Positions 1 through 5,634 of a stretch of DNA of 13,195 bases are shown here, piece after piece (positions within the stretch are counted from its first letter, which is position 1; the number at the start of each line of letters is the position of its first letter). The notes under the pieces are model-generated. The model worked only from the letters and a program-made list of their open reading frames with translations, made no database searches and was not told the DNA's origin. The position numbers were made by a program, and so were the translations under genes. The stretch is from assembly GCA_038238115.1 (NCBI GenBank), contig JBBRYB010000070.1, positions 1 to 13,195 on the forward strand. The letters run 5' to 3'. The stretch is from JBBRYB01 sp038238115. GTDB taxonomy: Bacteria > Actinomycetota > Actinomycetes > Propionibacteriales > Nocardioidaceae.

Positions 1-1
1 C

Positions 2-94
2 CGACCACCCGCACCCCTCCCGCTACGCCAAGCCCTCCGCACCATCGAACGACACGTCGACGACTACCTCAACCAGGCCAGAATCGCCGTCTGA
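2..94 (+). CDS. C-terminal tail of an unidentified gene, cut by the window edge
   Basis: A reading frame open from the left edge ends at TGA 92-94 and encodes the last 30 residues of a protein, ending IERHVDDYLNQARIAV. The codons have G/C third positions typical of the rest of the window. The piece is too short for a family call. The charged amphipathic helix at the end and the mobile-element debris that follows would suit a transposase or recombinase tail, but that is a guess from context. A hairpin lies 24 bases after the stop and may terminate the gene. Confidence 0.35.
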   Translation, partial: RPPAPLPLRQALRTIERHVDDYLNQARIAV

Positions 95-118
95 AAAAGT
101 CGGCTCACCTGTCAACCC

Positions 119-141
119 CCTAGCGACCAAGGGTCGCTAGG
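119..141 (+). terminator. Perfect 10-bp stem hairpin after the edge gene
   Basis: CCTAGCGACC (119-128) and GGTCGCTAGG (132-141) form a perfect 10-bp stem with a 3-base loop. It lies 24 bases after the stop of the truncated left-edge gene. No T-run follows, so it would be a U-less hairpin terminator of the kind common in actinobacteria. It could instead be an end or binding site of a lost mobile element. Confidence 0.4.
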
Positions 142-209
142 ACCTTCACGTGGGCCACCTCTCTGGTCAGAACGTTCGAGGGATGCGACGACCGCTGCCA
201 AGTATGCAG

Positions 210-489
210 GCTCAAGTAGACGACGGCCTGCACCGGGACACGATCGCCAACCACGTTAGAGCCGTCACCTTGTTCTTGACGGTGCAGACGGCTGAGGGGC
301 GCGATGATGAGCGTGCCGCAAGCCCAACGGCTGGCCATCGGTCTGCGGTCATTCCTCGGCTTCGCGCTGGTCGAGGGTCTGATCGGCGTGCCGCTGACGG
401 GCGCGGTCCCGTCGGTGGCCCGGTGGAGCGGCGCGGCGCTGCCCCGCGGCCTGACCCCGAAGCAGGTCTCGGCGCTGCTAGCCAGCTGC
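210..489 (+). pseudogene. N-terminal remnant of a tyrosine recombinase, frameshifted and truncated
   Basis: Two frames together read like the N-terminal SAM-like core-binding domain of an actinobacterial tyrosine recombinase. The first part (about 210-284) encodes GLHRDTIANHVRAVTLFLT, the helix that opens this domain. After a frameshift between about 285 and 304, the second part encodes LRSFLGFALVEGLIGVPL, then AVPSVARWSGAALPRGLT and VSALLASC, the stretch leading into the catalytic domain. At about 490 the homology stops exactly where an antisense IS fragment begins. The whole catalytic domain (Arg-His-Arg-Tyr) is missing, so it cannot be active. Its family looks different from the C-terminal integrase remnant at 4305-4424, so the two are probably not halves of one gene. 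The call rests on recalled family sequence patterns and was not searched. Confidence 0.6.
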
Positions 490-690
490 TACCGCCCGGT
501 TCGCCCAGTCCAGCTTGAGCCGACCAACCTGGCTGCGCAGCACCGCAACCTCACGCCGCAACACCAGGATCTCGGCGTCCCTTGACGCGTCCCCGCGACA
601 GACAAGCACGAGCCAACCGAACACACGAAAACATGATCAAGTACAGCGGCCGGAGCGACACGCCCTGCGTCTGAATACTGGCACGCTCAG
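490..690 (-). mobile_element. Fragment of an IS transposase (N-terminal end plus right IS end)
   Basis: Read on the minus strand this encodes VFGWLVLVCRGDASRDAEIL followed by VLRREVAVLRSQVGRLKLDW. This closely matches the N-terminus of the transposase in the larger IS at 3111-4308, which has VFGWLALLSRSDAAKDAEML and VLRQEVAVLRRQ. A frameshift separates it from the upstream SLRPLYLIM, the counterpart of SLRLLYLVM. The right end of the element is recognisable near 670-690, where CTGAATACTGGCAC resembles the right end of the copy at 5813-6690. The fragment stops at about 490, after the codons for WANRAV, against the recombinase remnant. No catalytic part remains. Confidence 0.68.
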
Positions 691-795
691 GGAGTTCGGC
701 GACTTTCGCGATCCACGCCGTCTACGAATGGAGAAGCATCCACGAGTTTGCCCGACGCTGCGAGCGCTCCGAGGCGGACAGCTACTCGGGTTGGC

Positions 796-825
796 TGTAT
801 GCCGATACAACATTCGCGATAGGGT
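796..825 (+). promoter_or_regulatory. Candidate promoter and operator of the cytochrome b operon
   Basis: An inverted repeat TGTAT-GCCG-ATACA (796-809) lies 10 bases before TAGGGT (820-825). TAGGGT fits the actinobacterial -10 pattern TAGRRT. If that -10 is used, transcription would start near 832 and the inverted repeat would cover the spacer and -35 region, a usual place for a repressor or activator. No good -35 hexamer is visible at 17-18 bp, which would suit an activated promoter. The first gene starts at 856 behind the strong ribosome binding site GGAGGAGG (844-851). Confidence 0.3.
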
Positions 826-855
826 GAGTGCTCGGCGCTGAGCGGAGGAGGCCAC

Positions 856-1017
856 ATGAGCTCGATGACCGTGGTTGCAGGAATGAATGATCCGGCGACC
901 TATCTGCATGTCGGCTGGCTGTCCATCTCCGTACCGAACCTGATCGTGATCGTGATCATGCTCGTTGTGTTCGCGCTGGCAATGGTGCTCCCCTTCCCGA
1001 AAGACCGGGATCGGTGA
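856..1017 (+). CDS. Small single-span membrane protein, first gene of the cytochrome b operon
   Basis: A 53-residue protein starting at ATG 856, five bases after the strong Shine-Dalgarno sequence GGAGGAGG. Residues 27-46 (NLIVIVIMLVVFALAMVLPF) form one hydrophobic span, followed by a short basic tail PKDRDR that should lie in the cytoplasm. There is no cysteine, and the single histidine (His18) lies before the span. The stop codon overlaps the GTG start of the cytochrome b gene by four bases (GTGA), so the two are probably translated together. The size and topology are like small accessory subunits of cytochrome bc or b6f complexes, such as PetL, PetG or PetM, but no specific homology is recognised. 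The function is inferred from operon position only. Confidence 0.78.
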   Translation: MSSMTVVAGMNDPATYLHVGWLSISVPNLIVIVIMLVVFALAMVLPFPKDRDR

Positions 1018-1700
1018 AGACGGCCGAGACTCGGCCCGCGGAGGTGGACGAGGCGACGGACCGCATGTGGACCTCGCGCCTGCGTCGCTTGTGGCTTGCA
1101 AAGCTCCCGCCCGACAAGCTGTTGCCTGATCGTCAGCCAGCATATGTGGCGTCCTGGATCTATGTCTTCGGGGTCCTGTCCATCGCCGCCTTCCTCGTGA
1201 TCTTGGCAACCGGGCTGGTACTCGCCTTCGCCGGACCCGCGTGGTACCACAGCTCGTCCGCAGGACACCTGACCAACAGCCTTCACTTCTGGGGCACCCA
1301 GCTGTTCCTGATGTTCATGGTGATCCATCTGTGGGGGAAGTTCTGGATGGCCGCCTGGCGCGGACGTCGTGCGTTGACCTGGGTCACGGGCGTGATCGCG
1401 TTCGTGGCCTCGATTGGTACTGCGTTCACCGGCTACCTGGCCCAGAGCAATTTCGACTCGCAGTGGATCTCCTTCGAAGCCAAGGACGGGCTCAACACCG
1501 TCGGTGTCGGTGCATTCTTCAATGTCACCAACTACGGGCAGATGCTCCTCATCCATGCGTGCCTGATGCCCCTGGTCGTCGGGTTTCTGGTCGTGTGGCA
1601 CGTGCTGCTCGTACGGCGGCGTGGCATCGTCCCGCCCCTCGAGGCCTTTTCGAACGACGTCCCCGACGTCGTTAAGCCGACCGAGGACGCCCGGTCGTGA
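1014..1700 (+). CDS. Cytochrome b, N-terminal (b6-type) four-helix dihaem protein
   Basis: A 228-residue membrane cytochrome b of the QcrB/PetB class, which carries electrons from quinol across the membrane through two b haems. Four spans lie at about 47-72, 92-113, 122-143 and 178-199. Paired ligands are His91-x13-His105 in helix B and His181-x14-His196 in helix D. The x14 spacing in helix D is the b6f/Bacillus type rather than the mitochondrial x13. AFTGYLAQSNFDSQWI (137-152) follows helix C in the place of the usual G-Y-L-P-W loop, but with Gln-Ser instead of Pro-Trp. The length matches PetB and Bacillus QcrB, so the C-terminal half of a long cytochrome b is absent. The start is GTG 1014, overlapping the preceding stop, and the stop overlaps the next start in the same way. 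No Rieske or cytochrome c gene is present in the operon. Confidence 0.93.
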   Translation: MKTAETRPAEVDEATDRMWTSRLRRLWLAKLPPDKLLPDRQPAYVASWIYVFGVLSIAAFLVILATGLVLAFAGPAWYHSSSAGHLTNSLHFWGTQLFLMFMVIHLWGKFWMAAWRGRRALTWVTGVIAFVASIGTAFTGYLAQSNFDSQWISFEAKDGLNTVGVGAFFNVTNYGQMLLIHACLMPLVVGFLVVWHVLLVRRRGIVPPLEAFSNDVPDVVKPTEDARS

Positions 1701-2662
1701 GCCGCCGAACCCCCACCCGGGCGGACGTTGCAACCCAAGAGTGGACTGGCCCGTCGCGTCACTATGACATCGTCAAGGAGGGCGTCATCGCCCTCGTCGT
1801 CGTATCGCTCCTTACCGTGGGCTTGGCCATCCTGTTCGGCTCTCCCGACGAACCCTCGCTCACCTTCAAAGGATGGGCGACCAGCGCACCGGACAACTTC
1901 TACGCGACCACCGTGGCCGAACTCGCCGGCACGAGTGAGTCCGCAGGGTACGGCCCGCCGTACAACTCTGCGGCAGATGGGCTCGCGGTCGGGCCGCTCA
2001 ACCCCCAGCAATGGTTCGGCGTCACCCACGCGGTCGATCCGCCGAACGACTTCGTCATCACGCCCCTGCGCGCCCAGCAGGCGCCGCCCTCCGCCGGTGC
2101 CGCCCTCAAGCTTTGGGACACCGCCACCTCGGAGCAGCAGACAACGTGGGCCACGAACTACGACACCGCGATCACAGCCGCCGAGGGAGACCTGACGCAC
2201 GTCGCGGACGGCCAGTACGGGCCGGTGCCCGCACTCGCGCTGGCCCTCACGGATATGGCCTCAGCCGGATCACTCGACGGGATCCTGATGGCTCAGGGCA
2301 ACTTCTACCAAACCGACTACACCAAACAGATCCTGTTCATGGGCGACGGCTCCTACCTGGACGACGCGGCAACCGCGGCCCACCTGCAGGGCAACACCTG
2401 GGGCATGATGAACGAGACGGGGAGTTACCCCGGTCAGGCCTGGCTGTGGTTGTACTCCGTGTGGTACCAGATCCCTCAGACTAACTCCGACGGAACCTGG
2501 CTCACCGATCACGCAGACCCGGGCATCTTCTACGTGATGATGATCCTGACCCTCCTCCTCCTCCTGGTGCCCTTCATCCCCGGGGTGCGTTCGATCCCGA
2601 AGTGGATACCGATCCACCGACTGATCTGGAGGGACTACTACCGGGGCCAGCGCACATCCTGA
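1697..2662 (+). CDS. Bitopic membrane protein of the cytochrome b operon, function unknown
   Basis: A 321-residue protein from GTG 1697, overlapping the cytochrome b stop by four bases. It has a cytoplasmic N-terminus, one span at about 28-48 (VKEGVIALVVVSLLTVGLAI), a polar domain of about 225 residues that should lie outside the membrane, a second span at about 276-297, and a basic tail IPKWIPIHRLIWRDYYRGQR. The tail after the last span (LVPFIPGVRSIPKW) recalls subunit IV of b6f-type complexes, so the protein may take the place of subunit IV or the QcrC C-terminal part. It has no CxxCH haem motif, no Rieske motif and no cysteine at all. A tryptophan-rich stretch NTWGMMNETG to WLWLYSVWYQ (233-258) may lie against the membrane. 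I know similar hypothetical proteins next to actinobacterial cytochrome b genes, but no assigned function. Confidence 0.85.
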   Translation: MSRRTPTRADVATQEWTGPSRHYDIVKEGVIALVVVSLLTVGLAILFGSPDEPSLTFKGWATSAPDNFYATTVAELAGTSESAGYGPPYNSAADGLAVGPLNPQQWFGVTHAVDPPNDFVITPLRAQQAPPSAGAALKLWDTATSEQQTTWATNYDTAITAAEGDLTHVADGQYGPVPALALALTDMASAGSLDGILMAQGNFYQTDYTKQILFMGDGSYLDDAATAAHLQGNTWGMMNETGSYPGQAWLWLYSVWYQIPQTNSDGTWLTDHADPGIFYVMMILTLLLLLVPFIPGVRSIPKWIPIHRLIWRDYYRGQRTS

Positions 2663-2729
2663 CCGCGTGCACTTGTGTGAGGAACCGGGTGCGCGGTCTC
2701 TCACGGGGCGCTGGAGTGCATCGGGCCTC

Positions 2730-2775
2730 CGTTCCGATCTTGGAACGTATAGGCACCTCCCACGGCCACTCGTGG
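2730..2775. repeat. Two adjacent inverted repeats between convergent genes
   Basis: CGTTCC-N6-GGAACG (2730-2747) and CCACG-N6-CGTGG (2760-2775) lie one after the other in the 143-base gap between the cytochrome b operon and the convergent excisionase gene. Together with the larger hairpin at 2787-2810 they give three consecutive stem-loops. They could act as U-less terminators for the operon, or as protein-binding sites left from an integrative element. Confidence 0.4.
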
Positions 2776-2786
2776 ACAATCAAGAG

Positions 2787-2810
2787 CCTGACCCGTCGTG
2801 ACGGGTCAGG
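2787..2810. terminator. 10-bp stem-loop at the end of the excisionase gene
   Basis: CCTGACCCGT (2787-2796) and ACGGGTCAGG (2801-2810) form a perfect 10-bp stem with loop CGTG. The stop codon of the minus-strand excisionase gene (2806-2808) lies inside the stem. On the minus strand it is followed by CTCTTGATTG, a weak T-rich stretch. It may terminate transcription from both sides of this convergent junction. Confidence 0.5.
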
Positions 2811-2982
2811 CGACCGAGTGCAGGTTGGCGACGTATTCGAGCAAGTCGTCCCAGCGGATCCTGCGGCAGCCGTCGACCCGAACCGACGGCAGCGCGCCGC
2901 TCGAGATGAGCTCATACAGCTTGGCCCGACTGATGCCGAGCTGTGCCGCGGCCTCCGGCACCTTGAGCAGTAGGGCGTCCAT
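2806..2982 (-). CDS. Excisionase-like helix-turn-helix protein (MerR/HTH_17 type)
   Basis: A 58-residue protein. LLKVPEAAAQLGISRAKLYE (5-24) is the winged helix-turn-helix of the excisionase/MerR-like HTH_17 family, followed by LISSGALPSVRV and RRIRWDDLLEYVANL, the wing and last helix. Such proteins bind DNA as Xis of actinobacterial integrative elements or as small regulators. The ATG at 2982 is chosen because GGAGGAGGAAT lies directly upstream (2985-2995) and the family starts here. The open frame continues to 3105 but without family resemblance. No integrase follows on the same strand, which would be the usual xis-int order. Instead the convergent cytochrome b operon ends 143 bases away. 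It may be an orphan left by a scrambled element. Confidence 0.85.
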   Translation of the reverse strand: MDALLLKVPEAAAQLGISRAKLYELISSGALPSVRVDGCRRIRWDDLLEYVANLHSVA

Positions 2983-3049
2983 GATTCCTCCTCCGCCTCT
3001 GTGGCGGTAGGTGGGCGCCCGGCTCACACGCTCGTGGACATCGCCACAC

Positions 3050-3085
3050 CGGATGCTTCGTTCATGGATCCGAGGAGAGCATCCG
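3050..3085. promoter_or_regulatory. Inverted repeat upstream of the excisionase-like gene
   Basis: CGGATGCT (3050-3057) and AGCATCCG (3078-3085) are perfect 8-bp arms separated by 20 bases. They lie 68-103 bases upstream of the excisionase-like start codon, a reasonable position for an operator of that gene or an arm site of a lost attachment region. No convincing -10/-35 pair is visible near it. Confidence 0.25.
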
Positions 3086-3110
3086 CACCTCACTGAACTT
3101 CTCACCAGCG

Positions 3111-3125
3111 GCCTGTCCCGTGCCA
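3111..3125. repeat. Left terminal inverted repeat of IS copy 1
   Basis: GCCTGTCCCGTGCCA is identical to the left end of IS copy 2 at 5813-5827. Sequence similarity between the two copies begins here, with unrelated DNA to the left, so this marks the outer edge of the element. Confidence 0.65.
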
Positions 3126-3165
3126 GATCCGTTTCAAGGGGGACCAGGACGCCATTTTCGCGTGA

Positions 3166-4240
3166 TCACGCAGCTCGTTGGTACTCTCCGATGAGTCCGC
3201 CGAGGACCTCCCGGCGGAGGATCGGGGTTGTCAGGTCGATCACCCGACCTGGGTCGTGGTTAGGCGGGTGCTGCTTACGTCCCTGATGCGGGCGGTGATC
3301 GTTGAAGTGCGCCTGGTAACTGGCCAGCACCGAGCGCAAATAGCCGACACCGAAGACGAGCGTCAGGTCCAGGCACTCTCGACGCAGGCTCCCGATGAGT
3401 TGCTCCTCGTAGCAGTTTGCCCGAGGCGAGCGAACGGGCGTCTTGATCGTCCTGGCGCCGATCGAAGCGAACACGGCGTCGAACGCGGCGATGAACTTGG
3501 TGTCCCGATCGCGGATTAGTAACGTGAACTGCGCGGTCCGTTCCCCGACGTCAAAGAGCAGGTTGCGGGCTTGCTGGGTGGTCCACTGTTCCGTCGGGTT
3601 CGCCGTCACAGGCAAGGATGTGCACCCGACGGGTGCCGATCTCCATCACGAAGAACACATACAGCCGGCGCAACAACACGGTGTCCACGTGCAGGAAGTC
3701 ACACGCCAGCAACCCACTTGCCTGGGAGGCGAGGAACTTCCGCCAGGTCGGGTCCGACCGCCGCGGCGCCGGCCCCAGCTTGGCGGAGGCAAGGATCCGG
3801 CGGATCGTGCCCTCCCCCACGCGATAGCCGAGTCCAAGCATTCGCCTTGGATCCGACGGTGCCCCCACAACCAACTCTCCCGGGCCAGGCGGATCACCAA
3901 CTCGCGGAACTCGACAGCGACCGGAGGGCGACCTGGCCGCCTCGGATACGTCCAGTGCCGGGCGATCAGCGTGCGGTGCCAGCCCAACAGCGTGCCGGGC
4001 GTCACCAGCCGAAATCGGCGCAACCCGCTTGGGAGCAGCCCGGCCAGCACGGCAAAGAACCGCCCGGTCGGCCCCGTCCAGTTTCGGCCGACCAGTCTGG
4101 CGGCGCAGCACCGCGACCTCCTGGCGCAAGACGAGCATCTCCGCGTCCTTGGCCGCGTCGCTACGGCTGAGCAGAGCAAGCCAGCCGAACACACGGGTCA
4201 TGACCAGGTAGAGCAGCCGCAACGACACGGCCATGATCAT
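3166..4240 (-). pseudogene. IS transposase, integrase-core DDE type, with three frameshifts
   Basis: The transposase can be read from VSLRLLYLVMTRVFGWL (start near 4240) to GGLIGEYQRAA (stop at 3166) only by changing frame three times, at about 4057, 3835 and 3612. Order of parts: N-terminal helix and coiled region (VLRQEVAVLRRQ), helix-turn-helix (LVTPGTLLGWHRTLIARHW, then SWLWGHRRIQGE), linker (RKFLASQASGLLACDF), then the integrase core. The acidic triad is still visible: Asp in CDFLHVD, Asp in LIRDRDTKFIAAFD, and Glu in RANCYEEQLIGSLRREC. It would have been about 360 residues. Three separate shifts make programmed frameshifting unlikely, so it should be inactive unless helped by an intact copy elsewhere. 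Confidence 0.85.
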
Positions 4241-4294
4241 CTCAGGCGCCCCCGTACCCCGTTCGCGACAGTAACAGGCTAAACACAGACGTTT

Positions 4295-4308
4295 TGGTAC
4301 GGCACAGG
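4295..4308. repeat. Right terminal inverted repeat of IS copy 1
   Basis: TGGTACGGCACAGG pairs with the left end of the element at 12 of 14 positions. Integrase-like coding sequence begins at once after it (codons in frame from 4305). Confidence 0.6.
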
Positions 4309-4424
4309 TTAGCGAGATCCTCGGTCACGCATCTAACTCGATCACCGGCGACGTCTACGGCCACGTGTCTCCCGATGTCTCCAGGGACGCCATGGCGAAC
4401 CTTAGCGCAGCGCTCGGATCGTGA
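4305..4424 (+). pseudogene. C-terminal remnant of a phage-type tyrosine integrase
   Basis: The last 39 residues of a tyrosine recombinase are encoded in frame: QVSEILGHASNSITGDVYGH, then VSPDVSRDAMANLSAALGS and TGA 4422-4424. LGH is the second conserved histidine box, and the Tyr of GDVYGHV is the nucleophile position. The pattern ITGDVYGHVSPDVSRDA is typical of pSAM2-like actinobacterial integrases. Everything upstream, including both catalytic arginines, is replaced by the right end of IS copy 1, so the element interrupted or deleted the gene. The left flank of the IS does not encode the missing part, so this is more than a clean insertion. A linked attachment site would normally be close to the 3' end, but I cannot recognise one here. 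Confidence 0.78.
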
Positions 4425-4811
4425 TGGTGGTCAAGAACAGTGGTCAAGCCACATTCTCCGACGATCGCCCGGACACCTTAACTCAGTCAAACCGCCGCTG
4501 ACCTTGCTCGGCTTTGTTCACAACGGCCGCCGCCAGACGACTTCGGACAGGGTTTACGACCAATAAACGTCCAACGGCTCCGATTCACCCAAGCGGTCCG
4601 TTCCCACACGGGTGACCACAACGGTCGGTCAGCCCTGACAACACCATCGCAGAACCTCCCTTACCCGTGAAACCAGGACAGTCCGACCGCCGCAACGTTC
4701 TACACGCCGATGAGCGCGGCAATCCGGCGGTGAGCGGGACCGAATGCCTCCGTACGCCTGCCCAGAACGACGATGTCCTTCGAGGTCAGCGGCAGTTGCG
4801 AACGTTCTCTT
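4425..4811. other. 387-base stretch without a convincing gene
   Basis: This stretch lies between the integrase remnant and hicB. It has a short direct repeat GTGGTCAAG (4427-4435 and 4440-4448) just after the integrase stop, where an attachment site might lie. A 24-base segment (4550-4573) is nearly repeated at 6708-6731. No tRNA gene, no coding frame with family resemblance and no strong hairpin were found. It reads as decayed element DNA. Confidence 0.4.
4550..4573. repeat. 24-base segment similar to 6708-6731
   Basis: GGGTTTACGACCAATAAACG followed by TCCA matches the segment at 6708-6731 at 20 of 24 positions in the same orientation. A GCTCCGA follows both. Both lie on the right side of an IS copy, though at very different distances (242 and 18 bases). 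It may be a shared target or an older element end, or it may be chance. Confidence 0.3.
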
Positions 4812-5159
4812 CTACCCGGCAGCGCTGAGTTTGCGGACGATGATCTGGTTGATGCTGACGTGTTCCTCGGCGGCTTCGATGGCCAGGCGGCGGTGCAGGG
4901 CCTCGCCTACGCGGAGGTTGAATTTGCCGGAGTAGGGGCGTTCTGTGAGCGGATGCGGGACGTCTTCTCCCTGCTCCTGCATGTCAGCGACCGCCGCGCC
5001 GATGAGCTCTTCGAGACCGGTCAGCGCGTCGATCTGGGTAGCGGCGAGCCACGACAGTGATGGGAACTCCAGGCAGGTCGCCACGAACTCATTGTCCTCA
5101 ACCGACCAGGCGACTCGATAGGTGTAGTGCGAGATGTCGGCGCGGGAATGCGTCGTCAT
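4812..5159 (-). CDS. hicB: HicB-type antitoxin with ribbon-helix-helix domain
   Basis: A 115-residue antitoxin. Residues 12-70 form the HicB partial RNase-H fold (YTYRVAWSVEDNEFVATCLE, then PSLSWLAATQIDALTGLEEL). Residues 79-113 form a C-terminal ribbon-helix-helix DNA-binding domain (KFNLRVGEALHRRLAIEAAE, then SINQIIVRKLSA). The first part would bind and block HicA, and the second would bind the operon promoter. The ATG at 5159 shares its A with the TGA of hicA (TGATG), so its translation is coupled to the toxin gene. It is full length, with no sign of decay, although the DNA on both sides is degraded. The HicB class is clear; the exact subgroup is not. Confidence 0.86.
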   Translation of the reverse strand: MTTHSRADISHYTYRVAWSVEDNEFVATCLEFPSLSWLAATQIDALTGLEELIGAAVADMQEQGEDVPHPLTERPYSGKFNLRVGEALHRRLAIEAAEEHVSINQIIVRKLSAAG

Positions 5160-5404
5160 CAGTCAGCCTCCTTCTTGTCAATGGCAGCCAGTACCTGCCG
5201 CACCTGGTAAGGCTTGGCCCTGCCCTTGTCGTTCTGGATATTCACGCGTGGGTCGCCCGCCCATGGCGTCTTGAACACCGCGTGCGAACCGCCCGTGGTG
5301 CGGGGCGTGCCGAAGTAGTGCTCGCAGACCTTGTGCAGATCGTCGTAGCGCACGTTCTTCGGGTTGCCACGCATACCGGCGACGACCTTGACGACGGACA
5401 CCAC
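5159..5404 (-). CDS. hicA: HicA-type mRNA-interferase toxin
   Basis: A small toxin of the HicA family, which has a dsRBD-like fold and cleaves mRNA using a single conserved histidine. That residue is seen in GGSHAVFKTPW (His41 from the GTG start). The surrounding NPKNVRYDDLHKVCEHYFG and DPRVNIQNDKGRAKPYQVRQ match the longer actinobacterial HicA subgroup. The GTG at 5404 gives 81 residues, but the ATG at 5374 (MRGNPKNVRY) gives 71 and agrees better with where the family begins. Neither has a strong Shine-Dalgarno sequence: AAGG lies about 12 bases before the ATG, and nothing clear precedes the GTG. It lies first in the operon and overlaps hicB by one base, the usual HicAB order. Confidence 0.86.
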   Translation of the reverse strand: MVSVVKVVAGMRGNPKNVRYDDLHKVCEHYFGTPRTTGGSHAVFKTPWAGDPRVNIQNDKGRAKPYQVRQVLAAIDKKEAD

Positions 5405-5412
5405 CGAATCAT

Positions 5413-5430
5413 GGTACCGCGGATAGTACC
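5413..5430 (-). promoter_or_regulatory. Candidate hicAB promoter with overlapping operator
   Basis: On the minus strand the inverted repeat GGTAC-N8-GTACC contains TACTAT (5428-5423), a fair -10 box (TAnnnT). Transcription would start near 5415, about 11 bases before the GTG start and 41 before the ATG start of hicA. A repeat covering the -10 is where a ribbon-helix-helix antitoxin such as HicB would be expected to bind for autoregulation. No good -35 is visible. Confidence 0.35.
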
Positions 5431-5634
5431 GTCCGTGATGCGAGGCCCACGAGGGCTCTCATGGCTTCTGCCGGGGCTGTTTGGCAGGCTCGGTTCTGGT
5501 AGCGGCTGGCGGGTCAGCACTCAAGGGCTCTGATCTTCGGTGGAGGTCTTGCGACAGACCGTGCGCCCGTTGGTCGTGAGGAGGCGTGACCGCTGCTGGG
5601 ATGTCGTGCCCATGGTGCTGTTGTCGGTGAGCAC

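Larger units (their letters stand above)
3111..4308 (-). mobile_element. Nearly full-length insertion sequence with DDE integrase-core transposase (IS copy 1)
   Basis: An element of about 1.2 kb with imperfect terminal inverted repeats. The left end CCTGTCCCGTGCCA (3112-3125) matches the reverse complement of the right end (4295-4308, read CCTGTGCCGTACCA) at 12 of 14 positions. The same ends occur on the second copy at 5813-6690. It carries one transposase gene on the minus strand, broken by frameshifts. The transposase is of the integrase-core (rve) type, most like the single-ORF IS481/IS3-related elements common in actinobacteria. The exact IS family is not certain. I see no clear target-site duplication, so the flanks have probably been rearranged. 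Confidence 0.78.

Noticed and set aside
120..338. A 72-codon minus-strand frame near the left end
   Set aside because: It overlaps the recombinase remnant, whose plus-strand translation is recognisable, and starts inside a hairpin region.
900..1733. A 277-codon minus-strand frame over the cytochrome b gene
   Set aside because: The plus strand carries clear membrane spans and haem ligands, so the minus frame is a shadow.
2602..2973. A plus-strand frame spanning the end of the 321-aa gene and the excisionase-like gene
   Set aside because: It crosses three stem-loops and runs antisense to a recognisable helix-turn-helix protein, with no ribosome binding site or homology.
210..4424. One integrase gene split by the cytochrome b region, with its N-terminal part at 210-489 and C-terminal part at 4305-4424
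   Set aside because: The two pieces look like different tyrosine recombinase families: the first like stand-alone transposon recombinases, the second like pSAM2-type integrases. A single split gene is therefore not supported.
4585..4647. A 20-codon minus-strand frame (MVLSGLTDRCGHPCGNGPLG) behind a strong GGGAGG ribosome binding site
   Set aside because: The ribosome binding site is well placed, but the peptide is very short, unrecognised and lies in decayed DNA. I cannot tell it from chance.
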